Below the pieces are notes generated by a model. It was not told where the DNA came from. It did no database searches and worked only from the letters and a program-made list of their open reading frames with translations. From positions 32,368,355 to 32,432,354 of the forward strand of contig CANTUZ010000007.1 of the NCBI GenBank assembly GCA_947846985.1: a stretch of 64,000 nucleotides of DNA, in the 5' to 3' direction. The position numbers and the translations under genes were made by a program. This document shows, in pieces, positions 49,600 to 63,980 of the stretch. Position 1 is the stretch's first letter, and the number at the start of each line of letters is the position of its first letter. This DNA is from Fratercula arctica (lineage: Eukaryota; Chordata; Aves; Charadriiformes; Alcidae).

Positions 49600-51300
49600 C
49601 ATAGTCATTTAGAAAGACAGAGGTAGCTTTGGCATAAATCAAATTCTTCAGATGACTAAACCAAGCCTAACACTGTAACCCCCTAATACCATCAAGTCTT
49701 ACGATACCAGCTGCAGAGGGTGAAGGCAACAAAATGCACTGCTGAGCAATTGGAAAATGTAAATTTAACAGCTAAACTTAGGCTTGTGGTCCAAATAAAC
49801 GTGGATTACTATTACACATGTAGTAACTGTAGCTCATGAAAGGTTAGCGATAAGGGAATTCTTGAGAGAAGAGTGAAAATAAAAGCCAACCAAGGCTTCA
49901 CAAGCAGGTTTTGATCAAAAGTAGACGCAATAACACAACACATGAAGCAGATTCTGGAGGAAATATTAGACTCTAGTCTTACAAAATATTCCAACCATGC
50001 CTATCAAGAAGCATTAATAACAGTGTTATTGACAGAGTATTCATTTGAAGTCTTTCTGTTGGATACAATTAACATTTAGATGAGAGACAGTTATAGGTAC
50101 TCAGATGATATATATGAAAGAAACAATGACTCATCTTTCCAACAGTAACGGTACCAAATCTCGCAGTGGGGAAATTGCATTTCTTCTAGCTTAAAAAAAA
50201 AATAAATTTCCGTGGACCTTACAGGAGAAATCAGCTTGTTCCTATCAGAAGGATTGCTGTGTACTATTTGCTTATTCAAAGATGAAATTTCTGTCTAGGT
50301 TGCCAAGTGCTGGGATGAATGCATTGAGGGCAAGAGCAGGTAGGGCAGCAGGAAAGGGCTGAGATGGGCAGTTCAGCTCTGGGGTCAGGGGGAGGCCACT
50401 GTACTCTTCTACCAGGTTTTTCTTTTAGCCATCTGGAAGATCTTTATGTAATTGGATTAATCTTTACATCACCCACATGAATGTCAGCAGATGATGGAAC
50501 CTGTGTACCTTAAGGGTGAGGGCAGTGATCGTGTCCCTATCTCCTACTCCTTTATCTGTACTTCAAAGCTTAAACCAGAAGTCCTCTCTTGCTAACGCTT
50601 CGTCTCCCTATAGATGAGACTATTTAGACCTGGATGGATGGTGGATAGGATGCTGGAAGGATACATTCAGATGATGAGTTCCTAAGATTCACAATGTCTC
50701 CAACCAGATAACAGATAAACCTTGAGTCTTGGATTCAGCTCACCCGCTTTTAGTTCTTTAAAAGTTAGTCTAGGCTTGCTCTGAGTTTGACAGAGAAGTG
50801 AATTTGGCCTGAAAGCCATTCATCCCAGCTAGCTTCAGATCCCTTATTTTTAGAAGGCTGAAGTGCTATCTGAATACAGTATAACAAAAGCGACAATGGC
50901 AGTTGCTCATCTAATTCTCTTTGAAGGTGACCATGGTAAGCTGGCGGTGAGCTGGCTCAGGAGCCTTTGTATTAACGAGCCATTACTTTCTTCTCCCTAT
51001 CTGTACCTGCCTGTACTTCTGTCCGCCTCGCTGCGTTTTATGCAGTTTTAGAAGATGCCTGATCAGATAGAAACTAGGAAAAAAAAAAAAAGGTACAATC
51101 GACTGAGATTCAGAAAATCCAGAATTGTGACAAAACTTTCCACCTTAAACACTCTCCACATCAGTAGTCACTGTTTTGGTAACTAAGAACATCATGATTG
51201 GGTTTAGAGAAAGTGACATGATAATAATTAATTGAAAAACTGCCCTATATGCCAAACAAATATTTTAGATGAAATGGTACCACAATAAGAAGACTTGTAA
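49600..51300. other. Non-coding stretch, no gene seen
   Basis: Only short unrecognised frames occur. The patch at 50300-50420 is G-rich without a recognised repeat. A run of 12 A lies near 51079. Confidence 0.55.
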
Positions 51301-51329
51301 GTCTTAAAATGGAGTTATCTCCAACCATG

Positions 51330-52130
51330 CTACTTTAAATCTGATCTATAATAGCCTGGTAGTAGTTTATTTATATTAATTCTGTACTGTATATTTTACA
51401 TTTTGTAGAAATGCCTAGAGCGCGCATGTTAAGCAGTTAAGAAAATTAATCTGCTTGAGCAGTGATAACATTTGTAGAATGAAATCTTCACAATTAGAAA
51501 GACATTTGAAGAAACCATGTTAAAAGGTGCTGAAATGTTCTTGAAGAAATGCCACATGTTGCTGCGGGCAGTAATGAAACATTTCCATATAAAGTACTAC
51601 ATAAACACATATAAAACGTAGACATATGTTAGCAGATTATGGAGTGTGAGAGTGATACAGTAGTGATGATTATTTGCAAGTGTTAATGTTGCCAAAGCTT
51701 AAGGTTATCTCCTGGTCTTGGACCCTATATGTAAATAATTATATCTGAAAATATGTGTCTCTGAAGCTATCAAACTTAATATACATTCAGCACTTCTGAA
51801 ATACTGTAGGGTTTATTGATCTGCAGTACATGATAGTATATTTCAGTAGATTTATGCTCAGATACCAGTGAACATATGGCTTAAGACATGCAAGTTTGAA
51901 ATAAAGTTATTCGTATTACATACACTTCCGCATGGTTAAGTATTTGCAACTCAGAGAGCAATCAATGTGCAAAAGGTGAAGTCAAATATATATTACCTAC
52001 ATAGCACATAGCAATTCTATCAGCAAACCCAGAGAAATTTCATCCCTGCATTCATCTATCAAATATTTCCTGTGCATATGTCCATTTACTATGTAAACGG
52101 ATCTGCTTTTCTAAATATCGGTTTGTCTAA
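51330..52130. promoter_or_regulatory. Candidate conserved non-coding element (enhancer-like)
   Basis: This is a long block of unique AT-rich sequence. It has words such as TATTAATTCTG, GAAAATTAATC, TAAATAATTATA and TTTATTGATC, and few homopolymers. It is similar in texture to the 47.2-48.0 kb block. A regulatory role is inferred from texture alone. Confidence 0.3.
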
Positions 52131-53199
52131 GTGAGAATAACCTACATATTTCTATAGCTTACTGGACCCAAAATAGTATCTCCAAAAAAATGAATGTATA
52201 GCAATCTGAGAAATGGCAGTAATGATTTCAGCTTTGAGAATAAGTCTTAGATCGTCTTTGATTTGGGGTTTATTCCAAATCTATTCCAAACCTCATTTTT
52301 TCATTGATGACTTTTGCATTTGTCCCTATATTAAAAATGCTGTACGTTGTTCATGCTCCAGGATCTAAAAGCACAACTATGAAATCAAATAAATTGGTTG
52401 AATATTTCTACTGAGATTCTTAGTGTTGTTTTCCTAATGAGCATTTTTTCACATCTCTTTTTTTTTCAAAATGTTTGCTTGAATTAGAAAACAATCTCTG
52501 TACTCAAAAGTGGCAAATCACTTGAGACTCGTTTCTGAATAGTGCTGAGAAATCCCTCTTTGCATATCTTTAAAGATGTTGCTCAAAGAAAAACAGGAAT
52601 TTGTAACTTTAAAACCTTCATCAGCCCTGTAACTTTGAAATAAATAGTTCTTGAAAGAACTCAATACTTATGAGGCCAGGCCTTCTACTTGGTGTGCACT
52701 GAAGCTGTAGAAATTCAAGTAGAACAGACTTGATGATCTTAATCTACTTAATAGAGGGTGTTTGTCTGCATCACAGAATTATATCACCATTTTCCATTCT
52801 ATAAAGATCAGAAATAGAAAAATCGGAGAATTTAACAATGTTGTCATATTGCAGAAAGCCTTATATTATTTCTGACTGCTTTCACCCCCCCTTTTTTTTT
52901 TTTTTTTAATAAGGACTGCAGTTCCTGAGAAACCTGCTATGTGTTCTGTTGATATTGGTCAAAAAGTGCCCCCAGTTGTTTCCTTTGGTTCTAGATCAGT
53001 CCTGTTCTTGCAGCAATAGGAAAAACATATAGGCTGATGCAGGGCAGATTAATTATAAATTATAAAAGTCATTATATTATTAATTTGCATTTCATAGCTT
53101 GGTGCTGTTTAGTTATCAATCCAATGAGTCTACAACGATTTTTTTACTACTAATATACTGTCCTTATGTATTGTGTTGAAGGCATATAGATCTTAAAAG

Positions 53200-53610
53200 C
53201 AAAGCAGTGTTTCTGCTGCAGCACTATCAAAACCAATGTCCCACAGGCTGTCTGCAGAGTCCAAGCTACGTCAGCAATTTGGGAGAAAGGAATCAATGTT
53301 GGCAGCATTGTTTGATCCAAATTTCAAAGGGAAAATTGAAACCATACTTGGGGCCCAAAGACGTTCTCTAAACAGAATAATCCACGCCCTCTCGTTCTTC
53401 TCCAAACCCAGTTCCCGCCTGAGATGATAAGCCCAGATAGTGCATTTGATGACTCGGAGAGCGAGTTCTCTCGTGTTGATGCTGCGGGAATTGCTGGGAC
53501 CAGCAGGTCTCCAGCACCCGCTGCCCCCCAAAGCAGTCAAGGTCAATGCCACACCCCCACTTGCCAGAGAGAAAGAGGGAAGGGGTATTTCTTTTCGTTT
53601 GGTTCATGAT
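53200..53610 (+). pseudogene. Degenerate hAT-type transposase C-terminal remnant
   Basis: One frame from about 53203 reads SKPMSHRLSAESKLRQQFGR and then MLAALFDPNFKGKIETILG before a TGA at 53425. The LAA-L-DP-FK core is the conserved signature at the start of the C-terminal dimerisation region of hAT transposases and their ZBED relatives. A second frame then continues with SPDSAFDDSESEFS from 53427, an acidic linker typical of the same proteins, so at least one frameshift separates the parts. The catalytic core, BED finger and terminal inverted repeats are not found. An old, broken copy is the simplest reading. A decayed domesticated gene copy is the alternative. Confidence 0.6.
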
Positions 53611-54758
53611 TTGCCCATTAATGATGATAGCATGTCAACGGTATGCTATGCATTACAATTTTACTAACTATAGTGAAAGAAGCTCCTTTGCTAAATGCTG
53701 CACACAGTGCGTCAACACACATTGAAAAAGGGTGCATTAAGATTTGCAAACAAAGAATCAGATAAATGTATTTTCCAGGTATACCTATTTTCAGAAACCC
53801 ATCTGTCTCCTTTCCAGAAAGGAGTTAACTTTCACAATGAGTCTCTCCTTTCTTCATTAGCCCTTGATTAGAACTGGGCTAATCAGGTCAGGTAGAATAA
53901 AAACTGATCAGAACCTTCCGCTAAAGATCAGAGGAAGGCATTTTTCCTTTTGAAAATTACGTTTCCTTTCTTTTATTCTTTTTTTTTTTTTAAATTTCTG
54001 TTCCTCCTGTCTGCAGGAACAGATGTGTATGAATTCCCCAAAGAAAATTTGTTCTTACGACATTCTGGTTCAATTTCTTTGTCCATACCAATCCCAAAAA
54101 ACAGTAAAGAGATATTATTTACAGGAAGATTTTATGACCTGTGTATCTCAGATCCTTTTTGTATTTAAAAAAAATAAATGTGAAGAAGCCTATCTAAGTG
54201 ATAAAACTGCAGCTAGAGTGCCATTTTAAATCTGAGCATTCAGTAAAAATTGCATTGCCAGTATGAAAAAAAGTCGGATTGAAAAATATTAAAAATCATC
54301 CTCTTAACAGCCTAATAGGGTAGATAATAGTGCTAGTTATCTTAAAAGCTGTTTTAATGAATGTTCCAAATAACAAATATGAACCATATATTATCAGTAT
54401 GTCTCCTTGTCACACTCACATAGTGATCTGGACCCTATAGTCGTTTAAAATACTGATTTTGAGCTTACGGATTTGGATTCTTGTGGGTTAATGATGGCAG
54501 ACTGGATCCCTGCTCCATGGTTTACAGTATGATTGTTTGGACTCAAATGTAGTAGCCATAGATACCACTTTGGGGATGGATTACAAGTACTCCTCAGGTG
54601 CTTCAAAAGTCTGTGGGATATATTTTTGATAGGATATGCATGCATTTAAAGGGTTTCCTGCATTTTTGGTAGGAAATGATGTACTAGGAGTAAGAAAGGG
54701 CTTGGAGCTTTCTGAGTGAACACTACTTGCTCTTTGGCAGAACATATCCTTGTGCTGA

Positions 54759-54802
54759 AGCAGTTTATTCGTAGTACCTCAGCAGTTTATTAGTAGTACC
54801 TC
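54759..54802 (+). repeat. Tandem duplication of a 22-bp unit
   Basis: The unit AGCAGTTTATTCGTAGTACC (plus TC) at 54759-54780 is repeated at 54781-54802 with a single C-to-A change. Only two copies exist. It is a recent local duplication with no coding context. Confidence 0.9.
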
Positions 54803-54809
54803 ATCACAA

Positions 54810-57800
54810 TTAGCAATATTGAAATAGCTAAAATTGTCAAAGTTTTGTCGGCTCAAACAGCATGTGCGAGAAAACGTGCTTGTTTTGTAACAGTTATGGA
54901 AAGGTCTGCAATAAATATCAATGTTGAAGCAATATGGGATGTTCCTCATGATGCTAAAACAGTTATGGAGATGCTCCTTGTCATGCTGAAGGGGTTTGGG
55001 GATCCATCCTAATCCATCCCAGCCGGCAGCTCCTGTCCCTCCCATCTCCTTCGTTACTGTGTCCTCTTGGATTCCTGGCTCTTCTCCCTGGGATCCTGCC
55101 TTCGGTTAAGGTCAGTCACTTGCGCTGCAGAAAGAGCAAACCTGCTCTTACCCCACCTTATTCAAACTATTATTCATGACTGTCTCCTTGCCTCCTGTAT
55201 CCTTCTTTTCTCCAGCCCGCTTTGGTTCTTAGTTCTTAATTTCCTTGTTCATATTTCCCTCCTCTTGTCCATTTTTCTTATTTTTTTTTTCATTTATTTT
55301 TTCTTTATTAGTCAGAGCGGCACCAGTGGGTGGTTTAGTGCAATCACTTATATTTCATTCCTTGACCAGTCCTGATGATTATTAATTATGGTAGCAAAAC
55401 ATGATCTGTACCTGAGAGACTTGTTAGATGAGTAAATAAATATTTTATTTGTATAGATTTTTACAAATGGTGCATCTCCAGCATCAGTGGTATGTGGACA
55501 TCCATACTGTCCTAGCTACGGGTGATCACTGGGAAGGAGGAGATGCGGCAGGCAGAGGCACTGGTGCTCAGGGGCTGTTCTGCACGTCCTGTGCCACTAC
55601 TTGCAAATGGCACCTCTGAAGGAGTTTTCTGGAGGCCTTTCCAGCTCAGGCATGGCTCTGCAGGAGCTCCCCACATGCTTCCAGGCTTCACAACACAACT
55701 GCACAGCACAACGTGCTCATTAGAGCTGGTGGGAGTGTCTGTGAGGACCATCTGCATCAGCAAGGCAGCCAGGGCAGGCAAATTTAGCCATATGTGAAAG
55801 TGCAAGATAGTTAAAAAAACCCCTTTCTATATTAATTTATAAAAAATAAACAATAAGTGTAACTGCATTTAAAAATTAGATCGATTTTTTTTCTCATTTT
55901 CATAGGACATGATGACATCCAAGGCTGTGATCAGACATAGTTTTTAAGAAGTTTTCCCCATTAAATATTATAGGGTGTTATGAGAAGTGCAACAAGTGTA
56001 TTAAATATCCTTTTACATTCACCAAGTATTGGCACATCCTATAGCAAAACAAAACGTACTGGCAGACCAAGTCGCAAGTTAAAGAAGAAAATCCCAGTGA
56101 AGGTTAACTTAAATCAACCATCAGATGTGAGTCTGAGCCTCTAAGACCTGATTTTAAAAGCCTGAAACATTGGCCTCATATCGTCCTTTAAACAGTCAAT
56201 TTTAAGTACTTTCCATATCTGTACAACAAAAGAATTTTTAAAAACCTGAATGAGATTTTTGAAGATCTTACTTAGAAAAAAGTCAATTTTGGAAGATTCA
56301 AAGAGACTTTAACCCCTTAGAGTAGGCAGTGGGCTGCATTTGTAAGAAGGACTCTTAAACGCAAAGAGTACAGCAAAATCAGAGAATCCCTTGATATCCT
56401 CTTTTAAACAGAAAAGGATCTTTATCATTGTTCTTTGTGGTGACTCACAGAATCTGAATATTCAAGTTAAAAAGGATACGCGTGCTAGCTACAATTTAGC
56501 CCTCAGTGTGTAATGGATGGCGTGGCTTCCAAAAGAGATTTGTATGTCCTCATTGGTATTTTATTGTAAAATCTTATTATCAGATTAAAGTAGCAAAAGG
56601 ATAAAACTTAAAGGATCTCATTATTATGAGATCTCATCTGGTTGACTTAATAATGAACTTGGGTGGTTCTGGAGGGATTTTCCTGTTTGGAGTTGGAAGG
56701 ATTGCTGGCTCACGGTCCTGTTATTAAGATTCTGGTAAGATACACATGCCATACTTGTCACCAAAAGCAGTCCCAAGATGACCACTTTGTAGTTTAGTAG
56801 TTTATGTTTTTCAAGTTATGCAGTTCCTCTGGTTTGTGAGATTGCTTACAGATCGTGTCATCTGTGAATGATTTAGCTTTGTCTACAACAAACTTGCTTT
56901 CAAAAAACTGGGAAAAAAATACGTAAGTACTTTAAATGTCTCCTTTAAATGCTGGTGGGATGATAGGACAGAGTTGGAAAAGTTCCCATTGAACGCTCCC
57001 ATTGAACTCAAATGCTCCAAGGATACTCCCAGAGCCTTGTACCATTTCTATTTTTGCTCCCACAGCTGTCTAAACCATAGAGTGATGCTGGTAATGATAG
57101 CATTAATTGCCCAAGAACCATGAATGTTCTGTAGTGCAAACAACAAACTCTCTTTCTAACTCACCTGGTGGCTTAGAAATATCAGTTTAGAAGCAGAATT
57201 TCCAGGAAGCCCAACGAAATTGCAGACCTGATCTCAACTACCACAAAAATTGCTGAACTCTTGGTCGAGGAGAACTAGGGGAAGGTCAGTCTTGCAGTCT
57301 GAGAACACGACCAACAAGCAGGAGGAAACAACCTGGTCTCCAACAGCTTTCAGACCTCACCTTTGCACAGCTCTGGTGACCCAAAATTATAGCACAAGAA
57401 TTGAGCTTTTTTGTTTGTTATGGTGTTTCTTGATTTTAGTATAATAAATCTGGATCTAGCTCACCCTATTTAAAAAGTGTTGAGCCACCAGAGTATACTG
57501 TGGTTGCCCACAGGCTAGAAAATAAGACTATTGGGGTTGCTTCCACATTTGATGTTCAGCTTTCAACATTCACAGAACAGCATTTTCTGGTTTCTCAAAG
57601 GACAGGTTACATTTTTGGTCTCATAGCAGTGGCATGAATTCATTTTTCTTGATGTTTGAAGCATTTCTAGCTCCGTAAGTGATGTGTGGAAAACAAAATA
57701 CTGACAAGGTGTGCAGTTATGTTGCTTCTGCTGTCAAGGAATAACGGTACGGTGCTGCGAGCTGCCTGACCTGAGTCTGTCTTCTCGTAACCTGGACACC

Positions 57801-60800
57801 ATTTCATAAGTTAGCAAATATGAGTGTGCTATTATTGATCCCCTGGTTGATGTTGGCTAGGTTTAACTGAGCAGTATCAAACTAAGCTAGTCAGAGCAAA
57901 ATCTGATGGACGCATAAAAAACGTGGCTGCTTCCCTATGTGCTGCTGAGATGTTTTACCCCTTTATATCTGTGGTTTGGTTTGGGTTTTTTTTTTGTCTT
58001 AACAATGCTACTGCATCTTAGGATGGGCTTGACACTATCCCAAGCAATGCTTCTCTTGACCCATAGGGTAACACAAAATAGAAATTTAAGAATCTAATAG
58101 AAAAGCCACAAAAGTAAATTTGGGTAGTTTCGTTGACTTTATATGGCTTTGGAACAGGTCTGATATATTCCTGCAGCAGAATTCTGTAAGGTGTCTTGTC
58201 AGACCTTTGGAAAGGTCATTATACTCCATCAAATAATCTGCAGCAGAACCTCCGTGACAGGGACATTGGTACGCTAAAATGAACTGAAATCACCAAATAG
58301 TTTCATAAAGAACAGCCCTCAGAAAATAATAGCTTTTTATTCCTTTTGCAACAGGTCTTGAAGCGAAGCAGCAGCCCCTGGTCTAGGGCTTTGTCTGGTG
58401 CAATTTCATTGACTTCAGTAAAAGGACAAGCTGGTGTGAGACCTCTGCGTACTTCAGTCCCTGTGTCAGCTCCTTCTCTAAGCCCTCATCCTCCAAGACA
58501 GCAAGCAATATGATTTTAAGCCCACTTATGCCATTTTATAAACATTACTTATCTTTTTTCTCTTCCCACTGTATTAATTATACAGTGTTAGATCTCTTGA
58601 AACATAAATAACCCAACTGCAAAAATTAGAGCATGATAGTGAGAATGCTGTAAGAGTGCTTTTTTTTAAAAAGAAAGAATAGATTTTCGTAAATGCTTAT
58701 TGACCTTCTAGAAACTGCATTCTGGTACTTTTCAGCATGCTTTGATGTGCAGCAAACACTTTGCTATTTGATCACCTCCTGGTAGGGTTTCCATCCTCAG
58801 CACACGGTGGAGCAGGAGACCTGATACACAGAGCTGTGTACTCCAGTACATCACTTTAAACCAAGCCTTTACCATCTGTTTCAACCTCTAATTACAAATG
58901 CAAAATAACACAACTCACAATTGCATCATAAAAAAGTAAAATATAAGTGATTTAAATGCATGTGTGTCTTCCTTATGCAAGGCAACATTCATCTGTTATG
59001 TTTTACCATCTTTTAGAAACAACTCCAGGGTGAAATCCCTCTTTGTGGAGGGAAGAAAAAATATTTCATTGTAAGAAGGCATTTTTTTAAGGTATGTTTT
59101 CATGTTATTACTCCACTTTATATATTTCTCTCTTTATGAATTCTCCTTCTTCTGCCAAAATAGCAAAATTTATGTCATAGTGGGACGGATGGTTTCTCCA
59201 GAGCAGTCTGCTGTCCTCGAACACACAGGCTGGGGACTCCTCCAGCCAACCATGCTCTCTCCTGGTTTCCCACAACATCAGCCATGTGCTGCTGCTCCTT
59301 CCCCCCTCTTACAGATCTGTATTTATTTTGTATCATTATGTTTATATAGGCTTTTTTAACCTATAGATGGAAATATCTATTTCCAGCCAGTTCATCTCCT
59401 TTCCAGGGCCAAAGGCGTCGTTCGTTTTAAAGGCAGCCTTAGTTATTCCCCATCATGGATTGCCATCCTGGGAGATGGTGCTGCAAAGCTGAGGTGTACC
59501 CAGCTAACACTCAGCTTCCTAAAAAATTACATTAATTGTGGGTTTTGTTGTTTAATATATTTGTAAAATTCCAGTATCACCGTAACACCTGTGCTTAACT
59601 TTTATCAGAATTATCATCAGAATTCACTGTTTCCATTCACCAGCCACACCTCTTGGTCTTGAATAAGCATTTTGTGATTTCTCAAAACCTTTTTTGGCAT
59701 TGAGATACCCCAAACCAAAGCTTACATCCTCTCCAGACCTCCCACTTTTCTCCATCCACGCCTTTGCCTTGAACAGAGATGACACCTCCATCTGGGAGAA
59801 TAGTAAACGAAAAAATTAGTCTCCTGGGGACAAACAAGTGATTCACAAGGAGCAGCTTTTGGGGAGCATCAGAGTGGCTTTCTGAGCTCAGGTCTGCTGG
59901 AGAGCAACAAGCTTTTTAAATGTAGCACATGCTGTGAACTTCTGAACCCTGCAACATTTGGAGCCTTTCTGGATAGTAAAATCCAAGCCATACCACATCG
60001 CAAGCCTTACCGCATGCTCTGTATAGCATACATACTTGCAGCCTATGCACAGCCCTCTGTCCTGGGCTTTGTCCTCCCCTTCCCCTCCCCTCCCCATCAG
60101 CATACTTAAAATAAGGGTCCAATATATCAAGGGACTGAACTTCATGGATTTAAAATGAAAGCTGAAGAATTTGTTTTCGCTCTAATGTGAAAGGAACAAT
60201 TAGCAAGGGCGCACGCCCCTTCCCATCACTAGGAGACTTTTCAATTACTTTGAAAGGCTTTGGATCAGGATCTAAAAGAGCAAAGACTTACTCCTAACAA
60301 AATGCTTGAATAGCGATGGAAAGCTGTTAGACAGACTCTTCTGGCACACTAGATGTTAAAACAAAACGATCAGCACACTTAGAGCGTTCACTTAAACTAT
60401 GCTATGGGTAAAGTGATGATGTTATAACTAAGGAATCCTGGAGGATAACTAGTGGTTATTATAATTCTCACCACTTATTTCTAATGCATGTTAAAAGGTT
60501 ACAAATGCAACCTGTTTATTCAATCTCATGGCAAACACCTGGGAGAGTCCTTGTTTCAGCGGCAATCAGCTGTGGGAATGGGGAGAGGAAAATGTCTGCT
60601 GCTGGGGAGGAAGAGGAGAGGGACTGGGGGATTTATGCTGAGCACAGTCTGGGTGAGTGTAGGGTCACTGGGATGTACTGGTCTTCACCTGGGGGTTGGG
60701 AAGGGCACTAAGGGTTTGGGCACTTGAGGCTACCTGATGACATGTTATCTAACAGGGATGTTCACGCTATGCCTGTTCTTTGCCTTGGAATTTTGTTTGG

Positions 60801-63800
60801 CAAGTCAATGGGATTAAAAATCCTTATCATAATATCGTATCAGAAAAATATTTATTATAGTATTGGATTGCAATTGTGATTTGAATTCTGGTGAGGCTAT
60901 GAGATACCAAGAAGGGGAAAAGGAATTACTTTTTGGGAATGTTTTACAGATTCCCATCTTGCCTGCTCTAACAATTGCCAGCATTTGGTATCCTGGCTAG
61001 TCACAAGAATTTTGGAGTTGCCTATTTCTGTTTTCCTTTTCTTCCAGTCAGCTGGAGTTTTATTGTTCTTAGCAAGCCATTCTGTACTGTTATAGCTCTG
61101 TGGATTTTTTAAAAAGCTTTGTAACTGAACTTTATTTCTTTCTTATGTGTAACACGGTTTTGAAGTTGTCAGGGAACGTTTCTGTTAAGAAAAAAACAAG
61201 TCCACCCGTATTACGAATTAGTTTTATTTGAAGAAAATATAGTTCAGATGCACTGAGATTAAGTTATTTGGCAATAAGAGGTTTTCGGTCTATTCCCCCT
61301 GGAATGACATAGTCCTGGTCAAGCAATTGTTAAAAGGAATTTATTTTAAAATAACACGACCTGTGCTTAAAAGAATTTGGCCTCAGATAGACTAGTAAGT
61401 TGCTTTTTCCTAGACTTGCTTATTGTTTTATTTAAAAGCTCTTTCAGAGTAGACCCATTAACTGGTCGTATTCACTAATTGCGAGCTTGTCTTTTCTTTG
61501 GCTTATAAAGGCTTTGGATTGAGGTCAAAAAGAAAGGGGATGTAATAGGCAATTCGAAATTGCCATTTTTTCTCATTTTAATATCAGTTTTGTTTGGCTT
61601 GTTTGCATTATGTGGATGAAGCTGTGATACCAGAGTCTAAAACCCTGATGGTGTCCACACACCACTGGGGGCTGCTGAGGCACCAGTATCCAGCCCAGAA
61701 GTTTCTCTTGTGGGCTGAGGGCAAGACCTTGAAGTTCGTTGTTCGTCATTCCATTCCTTTTCGGTTACCCTGGTTTGCCTGTGGTTGTGTGGTCTCTTGT
61801 GTGCTGGTGATGCTGCCTTACTTGGTGCCGTAGGCAAACGTCATCGGTGTTTTCTCACTTTTCACACCACATTAATGCAAATACTGAACAAGAGTTGGTT
61901 TTAGTGAGTCCTCTTCCAGATTTGATTTTTTTTAATTTTTTTTTTTTTTAATCTAAACAGAACTTTAAAAAAATAGTTATTTTTCTAAAGAAACATGCCT
62001 GGAACCTGTGAGGAGCTTTATTGCTATTGCTCTTTCAGGGTTATAGATTTTCTTGTGAGAAAAAGCAACAAAATAATTGACAGTGTCTTTCCATTACGAA
62101 CATTAGCTGTAGTTTGAACTCTCCTTGATTCTGGATCTACATGTTTATAGTAGCGAAGTTGGCCAAGCTTCAGTGTGGTTTCACGGTTTTCCTGAAGCAG
62201 GGCAGGCAAAACCATAGGCAGGTGCAGAGAAGAAATTACCTTCATAGAAGTTTATAAAATATTTTTTTAGTAACTCGGTAGTCTGGTCTTAATTAGTATT
62301 GCTAAGACACTTTTGTCGCATCACTTCTGCATTAGAGAACGTAGACGATCATTTAGAAGTAGGCTCGTGGCTTACCCTCACCCTGGGGAAAAGCCATTTT
62401 TATTGTGAACTTTTAAAATTTTCTGTATGTATGAAGAAGGCTTAATGGTTGGGGTATTTTCTTGGCATTTACAATTAGCGTATGGAGATATTCCTACTGG
62501 TATGACTTTGTGGGACAGAAATATATTCCTCTAAAAGAAAGAGTGCTGTGGTGAAAGCTTTAAGATGATAAACAAGATATCAGCACTTAATCGCTATACA
62601 GGGGGCTATATTTACTTTCTCTACTCTCAGCAATTCACAGCTGTGTTGTGTCAGATTCAGTGGTTTTGTCGTTTTGGGGACATTTGCAGCCATGATGTGA
62701 GGCAGGGTGGTCCCCCCGCATCTGGGGATGGGCTCCGCCTCAAGCCACGGCCCACTCCTTGGGCCGATGAGAGCAACCGGTAACCGTTACTCAAGTCAGA
62801 TTGCTCACCTTATGAAAGGTTAAACAGTTACTTTGCAGTTACCAATCTAATAAAACAAATTTTATATTAGCTTCAGACTCCAGACACCTTTTTTTTGATT
62901 ATTATTTTTCAGAAGTGTAGTGAAAATGGGTTTGATTTTTTTCAGAAATACATATATTTTTGGACCAATCATTATGTTAAATATTTTCTAGCATTACATC
63001 TTTTTTTTTCTTTTCTAAAAGCACCATTTATGTTAGTTGGAGAATACTGCTGTCTCCCACAATGTGAAAATAGGTTTCATTCAATTAATGAACTGGAAAC
63101 AGGAAGACATTACATAGTAAATGAGGTTTACATATGATAATGTTGGATTTGTCATGTAAAAGATTGCTTCCTTTCAGCTCCCTGAAAGGACTAAATTTTG
63201 CTTTTGTACAGATGGTACAATGCTAATAAAAAGAGAAGGCTCTATGGAAAGTATAACAATAAACTAAATCTATAATTCTAATGAGCAGGGGAAAAAAGAC
63301 AATGATATTTTAATACACACGTAGATCAGAGTTAGGTAGTAGCATCCAAAGCTAAAGGCTCAGTCACAGCTTTGCAACAGACTCCATATGTAGAGCTGCC
63401 TCTCTCTCCTATGCCTTGAACGACATCCATCCCCACGCGCGTTGGCTGGGATGGGTGTGGAGGAGGAGCTGAGGCTTCACCCCCTCCTTGCCATTTTGCC
63501 CCCATTTCAGTGAGAATAAATCCAGTGACCAGAAACCAATGAGCCCCTACCCAGTGCTATCTGAGAGCTGCTTTTCCTCACAGGTTGCACCAGGTTGTGC
63601 AAGGTTGTTGCCTGGTCCAAGGCAAGAAGCGGTGGAGCAGTGTGGGTTTTATTATGACTCTTCAGTAATATATTAGTCGTATCATTTTTAATCAAACCAA
63701 TGAAACTAAGCCAATAAACAATAAATGTTCTCCAGCGCCACAGCCGGTTATGATACAATTGTAAGTCCTGTAACATTCGGTGTTTTCTTTTTTTTCTAAA

Positions 63801-63980
63801 AGTTGCTACTAAAAATGGTATTACAGAATCTTGGTACTTCCTAACATGGAAGCTGAAGAAATACTGAAAATGTGATTTGAGGTTGAAAAACTCAGAAAGT
63901 AAAAGGGAGATAAAATCTGAAGGGAAAATCTTAAAAGATGCCACAAGTTTCAGAGAAGTCTCTTGTTCTGTATGTTCCAA
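54810..63980. other. Non-coding stretch, no gene seen
   Basis: Over 9 kb no protein family was recognised. Frames reach 157 codons on the minus strand at 63507-63980, but with low-information residues and no domain. Short T or A runs occur near 57986, 58660 and 61936. A pyrimidine tract lies near 60073-60097. The part at 55510-55790 is GC-richer with frames on both strands, again unrecognised. No CR1, SINE or RNA gene was identified, though diverged repeats could be missed by eye. Confidence 0.5.

Noticed and set aside
54810..55050. Possible LTR-like sequence with repeated ACAGTTATGG words
   Set aside because: No terminal TG/CA pair, target duplication or polyadenylation layout could be shown. 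The resemblance is too vague.
63507..63980. Minus-strand open frame of 157 codons
   Set aside because: The residues are low-information and aromatic-rich as in translated AT-rich DNA. No domain was recognised, and a single frame of this size is plausible by chance in 64 kb.
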